Source of the DNA: Calliphora vicina
Taxonomy: Eukaryota; Arthropoda; Insecta; Diptera; Calliphoridae
Assembly: GCF_958450345.1 (NCBI RefSeq)
Contig: NC_088782.1
Span: 97,227,358 to 97,291,357 of the forward strand
Length of the DNA: 64,000 bases
Reading direction: 5' to 3'
Of this stretch, positions 33,347-45,060 are shown piece by piece. Every line of letters begins with the position of its first letter. Positions within the stretch are counted from its first letter, which is position 1. Made by a program: the position numbers and the translations under genes. The notes below the pieces were generated by a model. That model was not told the origin of the DNA. It ran no database searches and worked only from the letters and a program-made list of their open reading frames with translations.

Positions 33347-35023
33347 TAGAAGATACGAAGCTAGCATAACATTTCTAAAAGGATCGAAATATGTAAAATT
33401 TTTTCCAAAAAAGGCCTTAATAACAAAGAAGCTATCAATCTCTGAGGAGTAATTGTAATTTTTCTACTTGGTTGCAAAATGGATTTTTTCGATAAGAATC
33501 GTTCCTCCCTGAATTCAAATAGTTAAGGCCTTAAGTCTGGCAACTGTAACTTAATATTTACTACCCGTATGTAAATTTCATCTGAAAAGCGCCAACAAAA
33601 AGTAATAAATTTATTTTACAATAATGTTTAATTAACATAAATTCAAAAGAAAAAAATATATATTACATTTTAAATTACAAGTGTTAACAGAGTCTTACCT
33701 TAAAAACCGTTTACAAAACAATAAAAAATGCACTTTGAATTTAATTTTAAGGAACTGATTCTTTATTCTAAACACATTCTACAACACAACACTCACGTTA
33801 CAACACAAGTTTTTTTTTAAATTTTTTTCTTTAAAATTTAATTCATGCTCAAACTGACACTTTGTTCAAAAACCACTTTAACAACAAAAAAAAAATAATC
33901 ATAAAAAGCAACTAACTACACAAGCTTGTTAAAATCAAACTTTACTAAGACTTGCAACATTTTTTTTTTTCGAAATGTTCTTGACTGAAAATAAAAAGAA
34001 ATACTGAAAACCGTTTACAAATAAATTGACAAACTTAAAATTGAATAGTAAAATGTTATACTAAGTATATTGTAGTATAGAGACTTGAATGAAAAATGCA
34101 AACAACAATGGAACACGAATCCATAGTTGATGATTGAAAAACGTTTGAGAATAGAAAAGTAAAAAATATACAAATACATTAAATATGTATATTGAATTAA
34201 AATTCTCAATGGAGTTTGTTGTTGATGTTTTTTTTCTTGTATTAATCGATTATGTATTTCTTATTTATTTATATTTATAAATTTTTTTGTTGTAAGATCA
34301 GTTGTAATGAATTAATTTTATATGTCATGGAATTTGTTTAAGTTGTTTGATTTTTTCTTTATACATTTTTCAAAACTGATTAAACTGAAACCAAACGAAA
34401 ACAAAAAATGACTGCAGTGATCGATTGATCAATTACCACATTTGTACAACAAATACAACAACATATGGTTTGATTACTACATGCATTCATTACAAATGTT
34501 GCCACTTTTTGTTGTCGTGCTTGATGTTGGCCAAGTTTTAATCACAATAATCTTCTTTTCAATTAATTATTCATGCTACAGATCTTTAACCTGTTTTATT
34601 TGCTTCTTATTCTGTCTGAAAAGATCATCTTTTTTTCCTATAAATAAAATTCTTTTCTAATTGGTTTCGATAGATGAGTCTTTGATTGTATTTAATTTCA
34701 ATTAAAGTTTTTATAAAGAAAAGAGTAGTGTATACGCCAAGCTATCTGAAGGTTTGAAACCCAACTAAGTGTTTAATTTTATCAGAAAAGTTGGCAGTAA
34801 GTTATGAAAAATCAGTTACGCCAATGCAGCTATGGACTTGTTTAATCCATATAAATTGATTGATTGTTAAATTATAGAAAAATTAGCTGAAGCTAGTTCC
34901 AGATTTCTCAGTTAGCTATGGTGCATTAAAATAATAGTTTTTCCAATCCATTCCGATTCCACTTCGCGATAGTGGTTTAAGTTAATCGTATTAAGTTTCA
35001 TATTAATTTAAAAGTCATAATAA
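33347..35023. other. No recognisable gene
   Basis: Strongly AT-rich DNA. The open frames at 34015-34209 and 34442-34660 are Tyr/Phe/Ile-rich chance translations. No repeat shared elsewhere was noticed. Confidence 0.4.
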
Positions 35024-35728
35024 AACAAGTAAGAAAGTATGGACCATATAATACCCTACACTAGTTAAAAGAGCAAAAACATTTTTCTTTTAAAATATCA
35101 ATAATTTATATTCATGAGTGATTTTCGGAAGTGGGCCTTATATGGGAGCTATGACCAATTATGGACCGATCACCTTGAAATTAGGTCGTATGATTTATGT
35201 CTTAATGAAAGTTATTTCTGTTGAATTTTGTGTATATACCAACATTTTTAGGAGATTTATGCACGTTTAAGTGATTTTCGGAAGCGAATCTATATTGGAG
35301 CTATTACATTACATTACATGAATTTTGTATATAGAAAACTTATTTGGAGCGAAATTTGTGTAGATATATATATAAATTAAACATTTATGACCGATAAAGT
35401 CCAATTTCGAGAGGACATTTGTATGGGGGCTAGGTGAAATAATGGACCGATTTCATCCAGTTTCAATAGGCTTTGTCCTTGGGCCAAAAAAATAATATGT
35501 ACCAAATTTGATCGAAATATCTTCAAAATTGCGACCTGTACTCTGCGCACAAGGTTTACATGGACAGCCAGCCAGACGGACGGACGGACATCGTTTAATC
35601 GACTCAGAATGTGATTCTAAGTCGATCGGTATACTTTAAGGTGGGTGTTAGACCAATATTTTTGGGCGGTACAAACATCTTCACAAACGCATTATACCCT
35701 CCCCACTATGGTGGTGTAGGGTATAATT
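35024..35728 (-). mobile_element. DINE family A, copy 2
   Basis: Complete from the TTATACCCTACACC leader (35726 downward), through 'gtataccgatcgac', GTCCGTCCGTCTGGCTGGC (35570-35593) and 'tggaccgatcaccttg', to the ACTTTCTTACTTGTTTTA end at 35024. The 3' hairpin seen in copy 1 is reduced to ATGGACCAT. It is about 705 bp and non-coding. Confidence 0.85.
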
Positions 35729-35882
35729 AAACTTAATGATTGTTTGATTGATTTGCCAGTTCCACATGTGAACAAATTACACGGTGCTACGATGTAACTC
35801 AGTCAGTTTTTGTACGACTTTAAATTAGTTAAGAAAACTGATTAGGCTTTAAAATTACGTGCAGTTTTTTATACATTTGTAA
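35729..35882. other. Short spacer between a DINE and a hAT element
   Basis: Unassigned AT-rich sequence; nothing seen beyond ordinary non-coding DNA. Confidence 0.3.
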
Positions 35883-36224
35883 GTTATAAGCAGGGAAACC
35901 AAAATATGCAAATGCATGTTTTTTCTGGTGAGTCTAATGAGCACATGGATAAGATATTTATACGTTTCAGAACTATTTAAGAATTTTGGCATTGATTTGT
36001 TAGTGCATATTTTTGCATATTTTACCCTTAAATACATATTTTTGCATATATTTGTTTTAAGAGCATATTTATGTCATATTTTGCGTTTTTAGAGCATATT
36101 TTACTGTTTAATAGCATATTTTGAGTTTATCAAAAACAAATTTTGTCTTACTTATTTATCGCTGTTGTGTTACAGGTTTTTACTTCCTTTGTTTAAAATT
36201 CAAAATTGAAAAATAGATGGCTTT

Positions 36225-36428
36225 TCACCAAAAAAAAATTTAAAAAACAGAAATTTTTTTTTTAAAATTTAAAATAACAATTCGAAAATTTTTTTTATCC
36301 AAAAAATGAAAAAACTGAAAAAAAATTTTTGTTCACCTAAAAATATTTAAATTTTTTATTTTGAAGTATAATTAGGTGAAGGGTATATAAGATTCGGCAC
36401 AGCCGAATATAGCTCTCTTACTTGTTTT
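36225..36428 (+). mobile_element. DINE family F 3' end inside the hAT element
   Basis: It matches the 3' parts of the family F copies at 50333-51027 and 54441-56778. It ends with 'gaagggtatataagattc', the hairpin ATTCGGCACAGCCGAAT, and 'agctctcttacttgtttt'. The 5' leader and microsatellite are absent, so it is a 5'-truncated insertion or the remains of a larger one. Confidence 0.7.
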
Positions 36429-36468
36429 AATATAAAATATGCACTATTTTAATAATAGCTCCATCTAA

Positions 36469-36660
36469 ATATCAAATTTTAGTTCTAATTCAAACTTAAC
36501 CGTTCTAAGTGTTAAAGAAATATTGTCTTTTAAATTTGCTCCTGTAACATCAGTTGATGTCGAAAGAACATTTTCTATGTTTAAAAATGTTTTCAGATCC
36601 AATAGACAACGATTTTTATTTGAAAATTTAAGTAAATTTTTTTGGTTAAAAATTATGTAA
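36469..36660 (+). pseudogene. hAT transposase C-terminal dimerisation domain
   Basis: The open frame ends at the TAA of 36658-36660 and includes 'APVTSVDVERTFSMFKN' followed by 'RQRFLFENLSKFFWL', the hallmark of the hAT C-terminal dimerisation region. The DDE catalytic core and zinc finger are missing because of internal deletion and the DINE fragment inserted just upstream. It cannot act as a transposase. Confidence 0.85.
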
Positions 36661-36783
36661 AAGTTTGTTTTTTTAAGAGCATATTTTTAAAATTTTAAGA
36701 GCATATTTTAAAGTTTTTACTGCATATTTAAAGCGCCTAAAACGCTTTTTTTAGAGCATATTTCCGGTTTCCCTGGTTATAAG

Positions 36784-37599
36784 TATTGTTTTTCTTAAGA
36801 ATATCTAAAAGAAAAACAATATTTATCAACTTTTTTGATTTTAGTCGCTTTTCATTGCTTATTTTGATATGAAAGTTTATAAAAGTTTATACCAACATGT
36901 ATAGGAAATTTAGTTCCTAATAAAACATGGTTTTAATTATTTAAATCGGATTAAAATTGTAAAAGTTATTCAACTTTTAATTAATACCATTTTTAGTATT
37001 TTCTCCCCCAGCGCATATGAATAAAAAAAAAACTGTAGAAAAAAATTATTTGTAAAATTTTGAATTTACAAGGTAAATTTTTTTGAACTTTTTTCAAAAA
37101 AGTTTAATAACTTTTAACTCACTTTTTTCTCATATAAAGTTGTCTTTAAAACATTGTGCAAAAAAGAATAGGTTTTTATTGAAAAAAATTAAATTAACTA
37201 TTGTTGAATTTGAAAAATTATGAAAAAAATAAAAAATACATAAATTTTATGAAAGCTTAATTCTTTGTCCATAATTGTTTAAAATTTTGAAATCGGTCTA
37301 AAAATGTGTGAGTTGGAGGTACTAAAGTACTACGACCTTCCCTAAAACAGTTTTTTCAAAATATCTCAAAATTTTGAGGGTGTTTCGAAATCTTTGAAAA
37401 CGGTTTTAGTATGTCCTCACCTAGGCCTATAACCCCCATTAGGTCGCTTTTCAAGTTCTGACAAAAAGTGTCATTTTGTAGCAGAGTGTTATTCAATATT
37501 GAAATTTGTCATATCAGCGGTGTTATCGCAGATGTTCTAGTTATTATGTTGTAATTTTTTCATTCTACATTAACCTCAATGAAATTTACAAATAATTCT
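36784..37599. other. No gene; low-complexity AT-rich sequence
   Basis: It contains a 'ttcaaaaaagtttaataac' stretch and a 'gaggtactaaagtactacg' segment that look like repeat-derived DNA. I found no second copy in the window. Confidence 0.3.
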
Positions 37600-38390
37600 A
37601 TTAAATTTTTGTGATAGGGGGCCCTATATTCTGATCCCTCCCATTTTCAGCCCAACTACTTACAATAATAGGGAAGTAATTCATACAATTATATTCCGCA
37701 GATATTCGAAAATAACTATTTAATTTGTATTAGATATAATCCCACCCATATACCATCCAACAAAGTATTATGTTGTATTATATGTGATTCTACACTATTA
37801 TAATTTTTCAGATATTTAATAATAAAAATTAAAAAAAGCCCAGTGTTCCGATCCTCCCTCAGCAGTGGATATTATACAGTTATAGTTCTGCTGATACTCG
37901 ATAATAAATATTTAACTTGTATGGGAGGGGCCAGGCACACTGTACCGTCCCTTTTAATTTTTAGTCAGCGGACTGGTATCATAATAATTTACACAGAGTT
38001 TGATTAAAGTTGGGAGGTGTCTCTCCCCACGAAAAGATTACATCCATTTGCATCCCAACTATGTACAATTGTAACAAAATAACTGAGTATTAAACTTGTA
38101 TAGTTCCACATATATTCTATAAAACTTATTAACTTTATAAGGATATTTTAATTTACTTAAATTTTAAATAATTTAAACGAAGTAAAATAATTTAAATATG
38201 AGTAAAATAGTTTCCAAAATATTCGATAATAAATATAAGTTTTGTATGGGTCATGCCATTGTTTCGCTTCCGCCCATTTTCATCCCAAATACATACAATA
38301 ACAACAAAATAACACACGCAAAGTTATGAGAATCTCACTATTATAGTTATTAGGATGTTAGATACCCGATATCCTTTATTTTTAGTGAAA
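37600..38390. repeat. Degenerate tandem-like repeat of about 200 bp units
   Basis: Similar phrases recur: 'cccattttcagcccaacta' (37640), 'tttgcatcccaactatgta' (38048) and 'cccattttcatcccaaata' (38273), each followed by an 'acaataa' stretch, and 'gatattcgaaaataactat' versus 'gatactcgataataaatat', followed by 'tgtatgggaggggcc'. The units are too diverged to define exactly. No coding function. Confidence 0.4.
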
Positions 38391-38399
38391 CAGTAAACA

Positions 38400-40125
38400 C
38401 TGGCAACAAGGTTAGGTTCCATGGGTAGCCACTCTTCAAGCAGCTCACTTGGGTCCATTAAAAACTGATCCCATTGAGATACCCAAGGGGTAAACATCTT
38501 AATTATACGTCCGTTGTTTCCAGGCTAAACCAACCAGATTCTCTGATGACTCATCCTTGATAGTACATCTAAGCATGATAGGAATGGTATACCGAGGATG
38601 CGTTCAATCAGGTTTATCAGAGCCGAGCATTGGCAGAATAGGTTGGATACCTCCTCCTCTTCTTCATTATGACAGCTCCTACAGTAGTCATTGTACAGTA
38701 GGCCCAATCTCCTAGCATGTGTCCCAATTATATAGTGTCCTGTAATGAAGGAAACAATTAGCCTTATTTGCTCTCAACGAAATTCCATAAGTAGATTCGT
38801 CCTGCTGGCATCATCGTTATAACACAGGAAGACTCATTGGTCCACCTGCTTTGTGCAGGTTCATATAGTATCCGCTGAACAGTCATCTTGCATTTAACAA
38901 GGAAAACACCAGAAAAGGGGTCGATCTCCTTATCATCCATCATCGCATCATCATTGTCCAGTTCATCTGCTACACAATTACCCTGATTTCCATCGTGTGC
39001 AGGGATCCATATAAGCGTTATCCTAGAATGTCTCTCTATCTCAGCCTTGCTATCAGTAAATATGCATGTATCTCCAGATATTCGATAAAACCTCAGCCAT
39101 TTGGATGCACGTTTAATGGCCGTAACTTCCGCCTGAAGAGCCGTACAAAGTTAGGTAGCCTGAAGTAGGATTTAATCAATATAGAAACTACCACCGACCC
39201 TACTGCTCCTTTTTGAGCCATCAGCTATACCCTTATGACATCGTCAGGGGGGAAGAGAATAAGTTTTGCGATGCAGTAATCGACATTATTATATAAGTGC
39301 CCATAGTATTTCAGTATCTTAGAGTGCCCATTGTCTTTACCAGACCACGAATATCCAACATTCAGTCTCACAGCAGAGTTGAGAGCCATTTGTATCTCCA
39401 TTATATCAACTGGTAACCAGTTTAGGATATTAAAAAGTGCCTTAGAGGGGCTAGTCCTTATAGCGCCTGTAATTAGTATCGCAATAGTCCTGAGAACTCG
39501 TTCAACGGCCTTCCGGTGAGTAGCATTATACAAGGCGTGCCACCACACCAACACTCCATAGAACAAGATGGGTTTAACAACTGTTTTGAAAATCCAATTG
39601 ATAGCCTTCGGCATAATACCTCAGCTGGTACCAATTGGCTTTTTACAGGAGTAGATGGTTCCATTCCGTCTAGGAGGTTTGAAGTCATCGATCTTGTACC
39701 TCCTAGTGAAGAGAACCAATTCCGTTTTTTGTGGGTTCACACTAAGTGGAAATGCTCCACTCACTCAGTGTACTTAATGCCGATTACATACAACTAGATA
39801 TTGTATCCAGAAATTTACCAGATATAAAAACTGCAACATCGTCAGCATATGCGACTGTCATGATCCTTCTGTTGTCCATCCTGACCAACAGGGTATTCAT
39901 AGCCAAATTCCACAGAAGTGGTGATAATACACCTCTTCAGCGGGGTTCCACGATTGTCCACTTTTGAAACACTTATGCCACCTACAGTAGCACAAATGAC
40001 TGTAACCGATATCAATTCCCAGTTCATCAATCGCAGATAGGATGGCATCTGGCCTGGCATTGTTAAAAGCTCCTTCAATATCGAGAAAGGCAACAAGTGA
40101 ATACTCCTTATCGATGGCTTAATAT
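38400..40125 (-). pseudogene. LOA-like non-LTR retrotransposon, copy 1, 3' part (RT, RNase H, C-terminus)
   Basis: On the minus strand, in order: 'EYSLVAFLDIEGAFNN' (about 40105-40058, RT palm), the catalytic YADDVAVFI (about 39850), 'KTELVLFTRRYKIDDF', a junction where about 100 bp present in the second copy (62206-62305) are lost, then the 129-aa frame 39614-39225 (VKPILFYGVLVWW, AIRTSPSKALFNIL). An RNase H domain follows with 'LCTALQAEVTAIKRASKW' and 'IFTDSK' (39150-39050) and 'LIWIPAHDGNQGNCVADEL' (39020-38960). Last is a C-terminal Cys cluster, YCRSC...CQC (38707-38525). Stops and gaps make it inactive. An RNase H behind the RT suggests LOA/I-type clades, not Jockey. Confidence 0.85.
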
Positions 40126-40250
40126 AAAAAGGCCCTAACTCCTGTTTTTTTAAGTTGAGATTTTTTTGGCTTATTTTATATATGATCGGAACATTTATCG
40201 AAATAAACGAAAATCTGGACTTACAAAAAAAAACACGAGTTAAGGCCTTT
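40126..40250. mobile_element. 125-bp MITE with AAAAAGGCCTTAACTCGTG ends
   Basis: It begins AAAAAGGCCCTAACTCCTG and ends in the near-inverse of AAAAAGGCCTTAACTCGTG, with a T run inside each end and an unrelated 60-bp centre. It lies exactly between the broken LOA sequence and the 5' end of the DINE at 40249. No target duplication can be read because its right neighbour is another element. Confidence 0.65.
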
Positions 40251-40383
40251 TTATACCCTTCAGCTTCGTGAGAAGGGTATATATAAGTTTGTCATTCCGT
40301 TTGTAATTTCTACATTTTTCATTTCCGACCCTATAAAGTATATATATTCTGGATCCTTATAGATAGCGGAGTCGATTAAGCCA

Positions 40384-40558
<175 letters not shown>

Positions 40559-40756
40559 TGAAATCAATTTTCTGAAGGCCCCAGATATCTCCGGGATCCA
40601 AATCTTCAACAATTCTGTCAGACATACTTTCGAGAATTTTGCTATTTAAAATCAGCAAAATCCGTCCATAAATAACGGAGATATGAGCAAAAATCCGAGA
40701 CAACCTCTGAAAATTTCATCAAAAAACACAATGTATTGCATGCTTTGACAAAAAAA

Positions 40757-40965
40757 CAAGAAAACGTATGTTTGGATGTGCAAGCTTTGCGTATTTTGTT
40801 TTTTTTTTTGTGTTTTGTTTCTTTTGGCGTTGTTGTTGTTTTTTATACAACTAAACGTATGTTTGGATGTGTGTTGGTTTCATTGCCTTGCGTATTTTGT
40901 TTTTGTTTTTTCTTTTGGTGTTCTGTTTCGTTTGGCGTTGTTGTTGTTTTTTGTGTTCTTGATAA
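40757..40965. repeat. Tandem duplication of about 92 bp
   Basis: 'aaaacgtatgtttggatgtg' followed by 'ttgcgtattttgttttt', a 'tgttttgtttcttttggcg'-like stretch and 'ttgttgttgttttt' occurs twice in succession (from 40762 and from 40854). It lies between the DINE microsatellite and the foldback insertion. Confidence 0.7.
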
Positions 40966-41015
40966 ATTTAGGATGCTGTACGCTGAAAGTGGGCAATGTA
41001 CATACATATGTATAT

Positions 41016-41353
41016 GGGGCATTTCATGTCAAGTGAACCAACTTTTGAAATCGATGTCTTCCGATCGGGATGAAATTTGCACCAAGGTTAGCTCTATTGG
41101 ATAGTAACTCAGACACAATTTTTCAACAACATCGGTCGAGAACTCTCTGAGGGTAAAATTTTGACAATTTGGTCAAACAGGGGTTTTTGCTTATCCATGT
41201 AACTTATTACCTATTGTTCTTAGCAAAATGTGTCCCAAATAGTATAGATAGCTATTTCTTCGATCTTTCGAAAAAAAATATTTAAAAAAAAAAATAAAAA
41301 ATGTTTAATATTTTTTTTCCGAAATCAAAAACTTTTTTGACTTTTTTTTAAAA

Positions 41354-41385
<32 letters not shown>

Positions 41386-43403
41386 CTTAAAATAAAGTTT
41401 AGATATTTTCCTTGAACACCTACTTGGTCGCTTAGTGGGATGCGAGTGGGATATCTATCAAAATAAATATTTTGTAACTCAAAACATAAAATTTTTGACT
41501 TTTTTTGCAAAATCAAAAACTTTGTTGACTTTTTTTTCAAAATGGACCCTTTTTTAATCTTTTTTTTTAGGTCAAACAAAAGCTTAGATATTATCCTTGA
41601 AGACCCTTTTGGTCGCTTAGTGGGATGCGAGTGGGATATCTATCAAAATAAATATTTTTTAACTCAAGACTTACAATTTTTGACTTTTTTTTTTGCAAAT
41701 ACGATTTTTTTTCCAAATGGGCCCTTTTTTAAAATTTTTTTTGTAGTCAAAAGAAAGCTTAGGTCCATTCCTTTAAGATATTTTTAGTCCCTTAGTGGGA
41801 TGCGAGTGGGATATCTATCAAAATAAATATTTTGTAACGCAAGACATACAATTTTTTAATTTTTTTTTGCAAAATCAAAATTTTTTTCCAATATGGGCCC
41901 TTTTTAAATTTTTTTTTTTGCTCAAAAGAAAGCCTAGGTCCATTCCTTTAAGATATTTTTAGTCCCTTAGTGGGATGCGAGTGGGATATCTATCAAAATA
42001 AATATTTTGTAACAATTTTTTAATTTTTTTTTGCAAAATCGAAATTTTTTTCCAATATGGGACTTTTTTTTAAAAATTTTTTTTTGCTCAAAAGAAAGCT
42101 TAGGTCTTTTCCTTTAAGACCTATTTTGTCACTTAGGAAGATGTGAGTAGGATATCTATTAAAATAAAAATGTTGTAACTCAAGACATTCAATTATTGAT
42201 TTTTTTTTGCAAATTCGAATTTTTTTTTCAAAATGGGCCCTTTTTTAAAAATTTTTTTTTAGTCAAAAGAAAGCTTAGGTCCATTCCTTTAAGATATTTT
42301 AGGTCCCTTAGTGGGATACGAGTGGGATATCTATCAAAATAAATATTTTGTAACTCAAGATATACAATTTTTGATTTTTTGGCAAAATCAAAAACTTTTT
42401 TGACTTTTTTTTAAAATGGGCCCTTTTTGTAATTTTTTTTTTTGCTATAAAGAAAGCTTAGGCCTATTCCTTTAAGATGGTTTTGATCGCTTAGTGGGAT
42501 GCGAGTGGGATATATATCAAAATAAATGTTTTGTAACTCAAGACATACAATTTTTGTGTTAAAACATTTATTTTGATAGATATCCCACTCGCATCCCACT
42601 AAGGGACTAAAAATATCTTAAAGGAATGGACCTAGGCTTTCTTTTGAGCAAAAAAAAAATTAAAAAAGGGCCCATATTGGAAAAAAATTTTGATTTTGCA
42701 AAAAAAAATTAAAAAATTGTATGTCTTGCGTTACAAAATATTTATTTTGATAGATATCCCACTCGCATCCCACTAAGGGACTAAAAATATCTTAAAGGAA
42801 TGGACCTAAGCTTTCTTTTGACTACAAAAAAAATTTAAAAAAAAGGGCCCATTTGGAAAAAAAAAAGTCAACAAAGTTTTTGATTTTGCAAAAAAAGTCA
42901 AAAATTTTATGTTTTGAGTTACAAAATATTTATTTTGATAGATATCCCACTCGCATCCCACTAAGCGACCAAGTAGGTGTTCAAGGAAAATATCTAAACT
43001 TTATTTTAAGAAAAAAAAAAAAAAAAAAAAAGAGAAAAAATTTAAAAAAAAAAGTCAAAAAAGTTTTTGATTTCGGAAAAAAAATATTAAAAATTTTTTA
43101 TTTTTTTTTTTTAAGTCTTGAGTTAAAAAATATTTATTTTGATACATATCCCACTCGCATCCCACTAAGCGACCAAAAGGGTCTTCAAGGATAATATCTA
43201 AGCTTTTGTTTGACCTAAAAAAAAAGATTAAAAAAGGGTCCATTTTGAAAAAAAAAAAAGTCAACAAAGTTTTTGATTTTGCAAAAAAAGTCAAAAATTT
43301 TATGTTTTGAGTTACAAAATATTTATTTTGATAGATATCCCACTCGCATCCCACTAAGCGACCAAGTAGGTGTTCAAGGAAAATATCTAAACTTTATTTT
43401 AAG

Positions 43404-43435
<32 letters not shown>

Positions 43436-43779
43436 TTTTAAAAAAAGTCAAAAAAGTTTTTGATTTCGGAAAAAAAATATTAAAAATTTTTTATTTTTTT
43501 TTTAAATATTTTTTTTCGAAAGATCGAAGAAATAGCTATATATACTATTTGGGACACATTTTGCTAAGAACAATAGGTAATAAGTTACATGGATAAGAAA
43601 AAACCCCTGTTTGACCAAATTGTCAAAATTTTACCCCCTATAACTCAGAGAGTTCTCGACCGATGTTGTTGAAAAATTGTGTCTGAGTTACTATCCAATA
43701 GAGCTAACCTTGGTGCAAATTTCATCCCGATCGGAAGACATCGATTTCAAAAGTTGGTTCACTTGACATGAAATGCCCC
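41016..43779. mobile_element. Large foldback element: inverted arms built of about 175-bp tandem units
   Basis: It starts GGGGCATTTCATGTCAAGTG and ends with the exact inverse. The outer about 250 bp of each arm are near-identical inverses. Inward, a unit of about 166-204 bp with the core 'agtgggatgcgagtggg' is repeated: cores begin at 41434, 41619, 41794, 41969, 42135 (diverged), 42310 and 42493 on the plus strand, and inverted cores end at 42600, 42774, 42962, 43166 and 43356. The orientation flips at about 42557. ATAT flanks both ends. Architecture resembles Drosophila FB elements; no encoded protein. All open frames here (for example 42853-43596) are repeat translation. Confidence 0.85.
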
Positions 43780-43870
43780 ATATACTAATTATAAAAAATA
43801 ATAATGCATCCACAACAAAGCTGAAGGGTATATAAGATTCGGCATAGCCGAATATAGCACTCTTACTTGT

Positions 43871-44375
43871 TATATTAAGCCATCGTTATCATCAGATCTG
43901 CCCTTGGTGTAGGCATGTTGGGATTTAGAGATGAGTTCCGTCGGAATGGTCATTCTCAGATATACATCAATCACCCTTTCTAGGGTTTTCAGCTAAAAGG
44001 ATGCAAGACTAATTGGCCTGTAATCCTTTGGTTTAGTATGAGTCGTCTTACCACCTTTAGGAATGAAGACTACTCTACACCTCGCCCACCATGTAGGGAT
44101 ATAGGTCCATCTAATACACGCTGCGTATATGTTAATGAGCCATGGTACAACTATTTCATCGTTCTTTTGAAGATCAGCAGGAATAATGCCATCCGGCCCA
44201 GGAGATTTAAACGGGTCGAAGCATATTTGTATCAAATATGTATTTATATGGAAAACTATGTCAACATAGTACGCACTACCGAGTGTCATTTCAACAGCCA
44301 GGGCAGTTGGAGCATGGCCTAATACCCTAGGATTTTCAGAGTGCTGTTCAATTGGTGGCACGAAGAGCTGTTCTG
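43871..44375 (-). pseudogene. LOA-like retrotransposon, copy 1, 5' part of RT domain
   Basis: The minus-strand frame 44361-43993 contains 'FKSPGPDGIIPADLQ' and 'FIPKGGKTTHTKPKDYRPI', the fingers region of non-LTR reverse transcriptases. It continues toward 43885 with a 'SKSQHAYTKGRS' block in another frame. It is the upstream half of the element whose palm, RNase H and C-terminus lie at 38400-40125. About 15 codons expected between the two halves are not present on either side. Upstream it abuts a piggyBac relic, so the endonuclease domain is lost. Confidence 0.85.
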
Positions 44376-45060
44376 CAAGGCTTCGCGGTTTGGTCCTTGT
44401 TTTCCAAATATATAACGAATACGTCTGGAGCGCTTATATCTACCAAGTTAAAAAACATTTCCAAAGACCAGCACAAAGTTTTGCTTTTAGTTGAATATGC
44501 GAAAGCATTTTGTCCATCGCATCGAAGTCTCCTTTGGCTGCGTTGTAGTCAAGGATATATTGTGGCTTGTTTTTCTTCCGGCGTACTGGAAAGTAGTAGA
44601 ACTGCTTTCACCTTTTTTGTCACGTACGACACCAACGCAAACTTTGATTCGAGAAAAACTGTAGACTCTTATGCTCGTTTGCGGTCAGTTTTGATTTTAC
44701 CAAGAAAACGGACATTTTTGGACATCAAATAATGCCTACCCAGATTCAATGATGTGAAAAAATTGGCACAGATTATGGTTCTTCCGCTGTTTTCCCAAAG
44801 GTATACCAGTCTTTGTCTCTCTCCTACATTGGAGGAGAGAGTGTCGACGAGTGCACGACTTGCATTTGAGCTCATTCATGTATAAATATCGCTGTTGAGA
44901 GTTTAGAATGACTTTGCATCGCATGCGAACCAGACTTTTATGACATACTTTGCTTGAATGGGATAGACTGCATGACGATTTTCAAAAACTGCCTCCTAAT
45001 ACTAATAGAAATGTTCGACATGCCGCATTCCAAAAAATTTGAGTTGAGTAAAAGAGTGAT
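44376..45060 (-). pseudogene. piggyBac-like transposase relic
   Basis: Across frames on the minus strand: 'QAKYVIKVWFACDAKS' (about 44965-44910), 'ASRALVDTLSSN' then 'CANFFTSLNLGRHYL' (about 44790-44735, the conserved DNFFTS region with D replaced by A), 'KNVRFLGKIKTDRKRA' (44730-44670), 'SKFALVSYVTKKVKAVLLL' (about 44650-44590), 'DYNAAKGDFDAMDKM' (about 44555-44510) and 'VDISAPDVFVIYLENK' (about 44445-44395). This is the catalytic core missing from the deleted element at 24790-25185. Stops and frameshifts show it is dead. No TTAA-bounded ends were located. Confidence 0.85.

Larger units (their letters stand above)
35891..36775 (+). mobile_element. Internally deleted hAT transposon with perfect 8-bp duplication
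   Basis: The element begins CAGGGAAACC (35891) and ends GGTTTCCCTG (36775), flanked by GTTATAAG on both sides (35883-35890 and 36776-36783). Repeated 'gagcatattttt' words occur near each end in inverted relation. It contains the C-terminal coding remnant of a hAT transposase (36469-36660) and the 3' end of a family F DINE (about 36225-36428). At 885 bp it is much shorter than a complete hAT. Confidence 0.88.

Noticed and set aside
41325..43596. Several Lys-rich frames of 62-113 aa with repeated 'QNIYFDRYPTRIPLSDQ'
   Set aside because: This peptide is the translated core of the foldback repeat unit in both arms; it is not a gene family.
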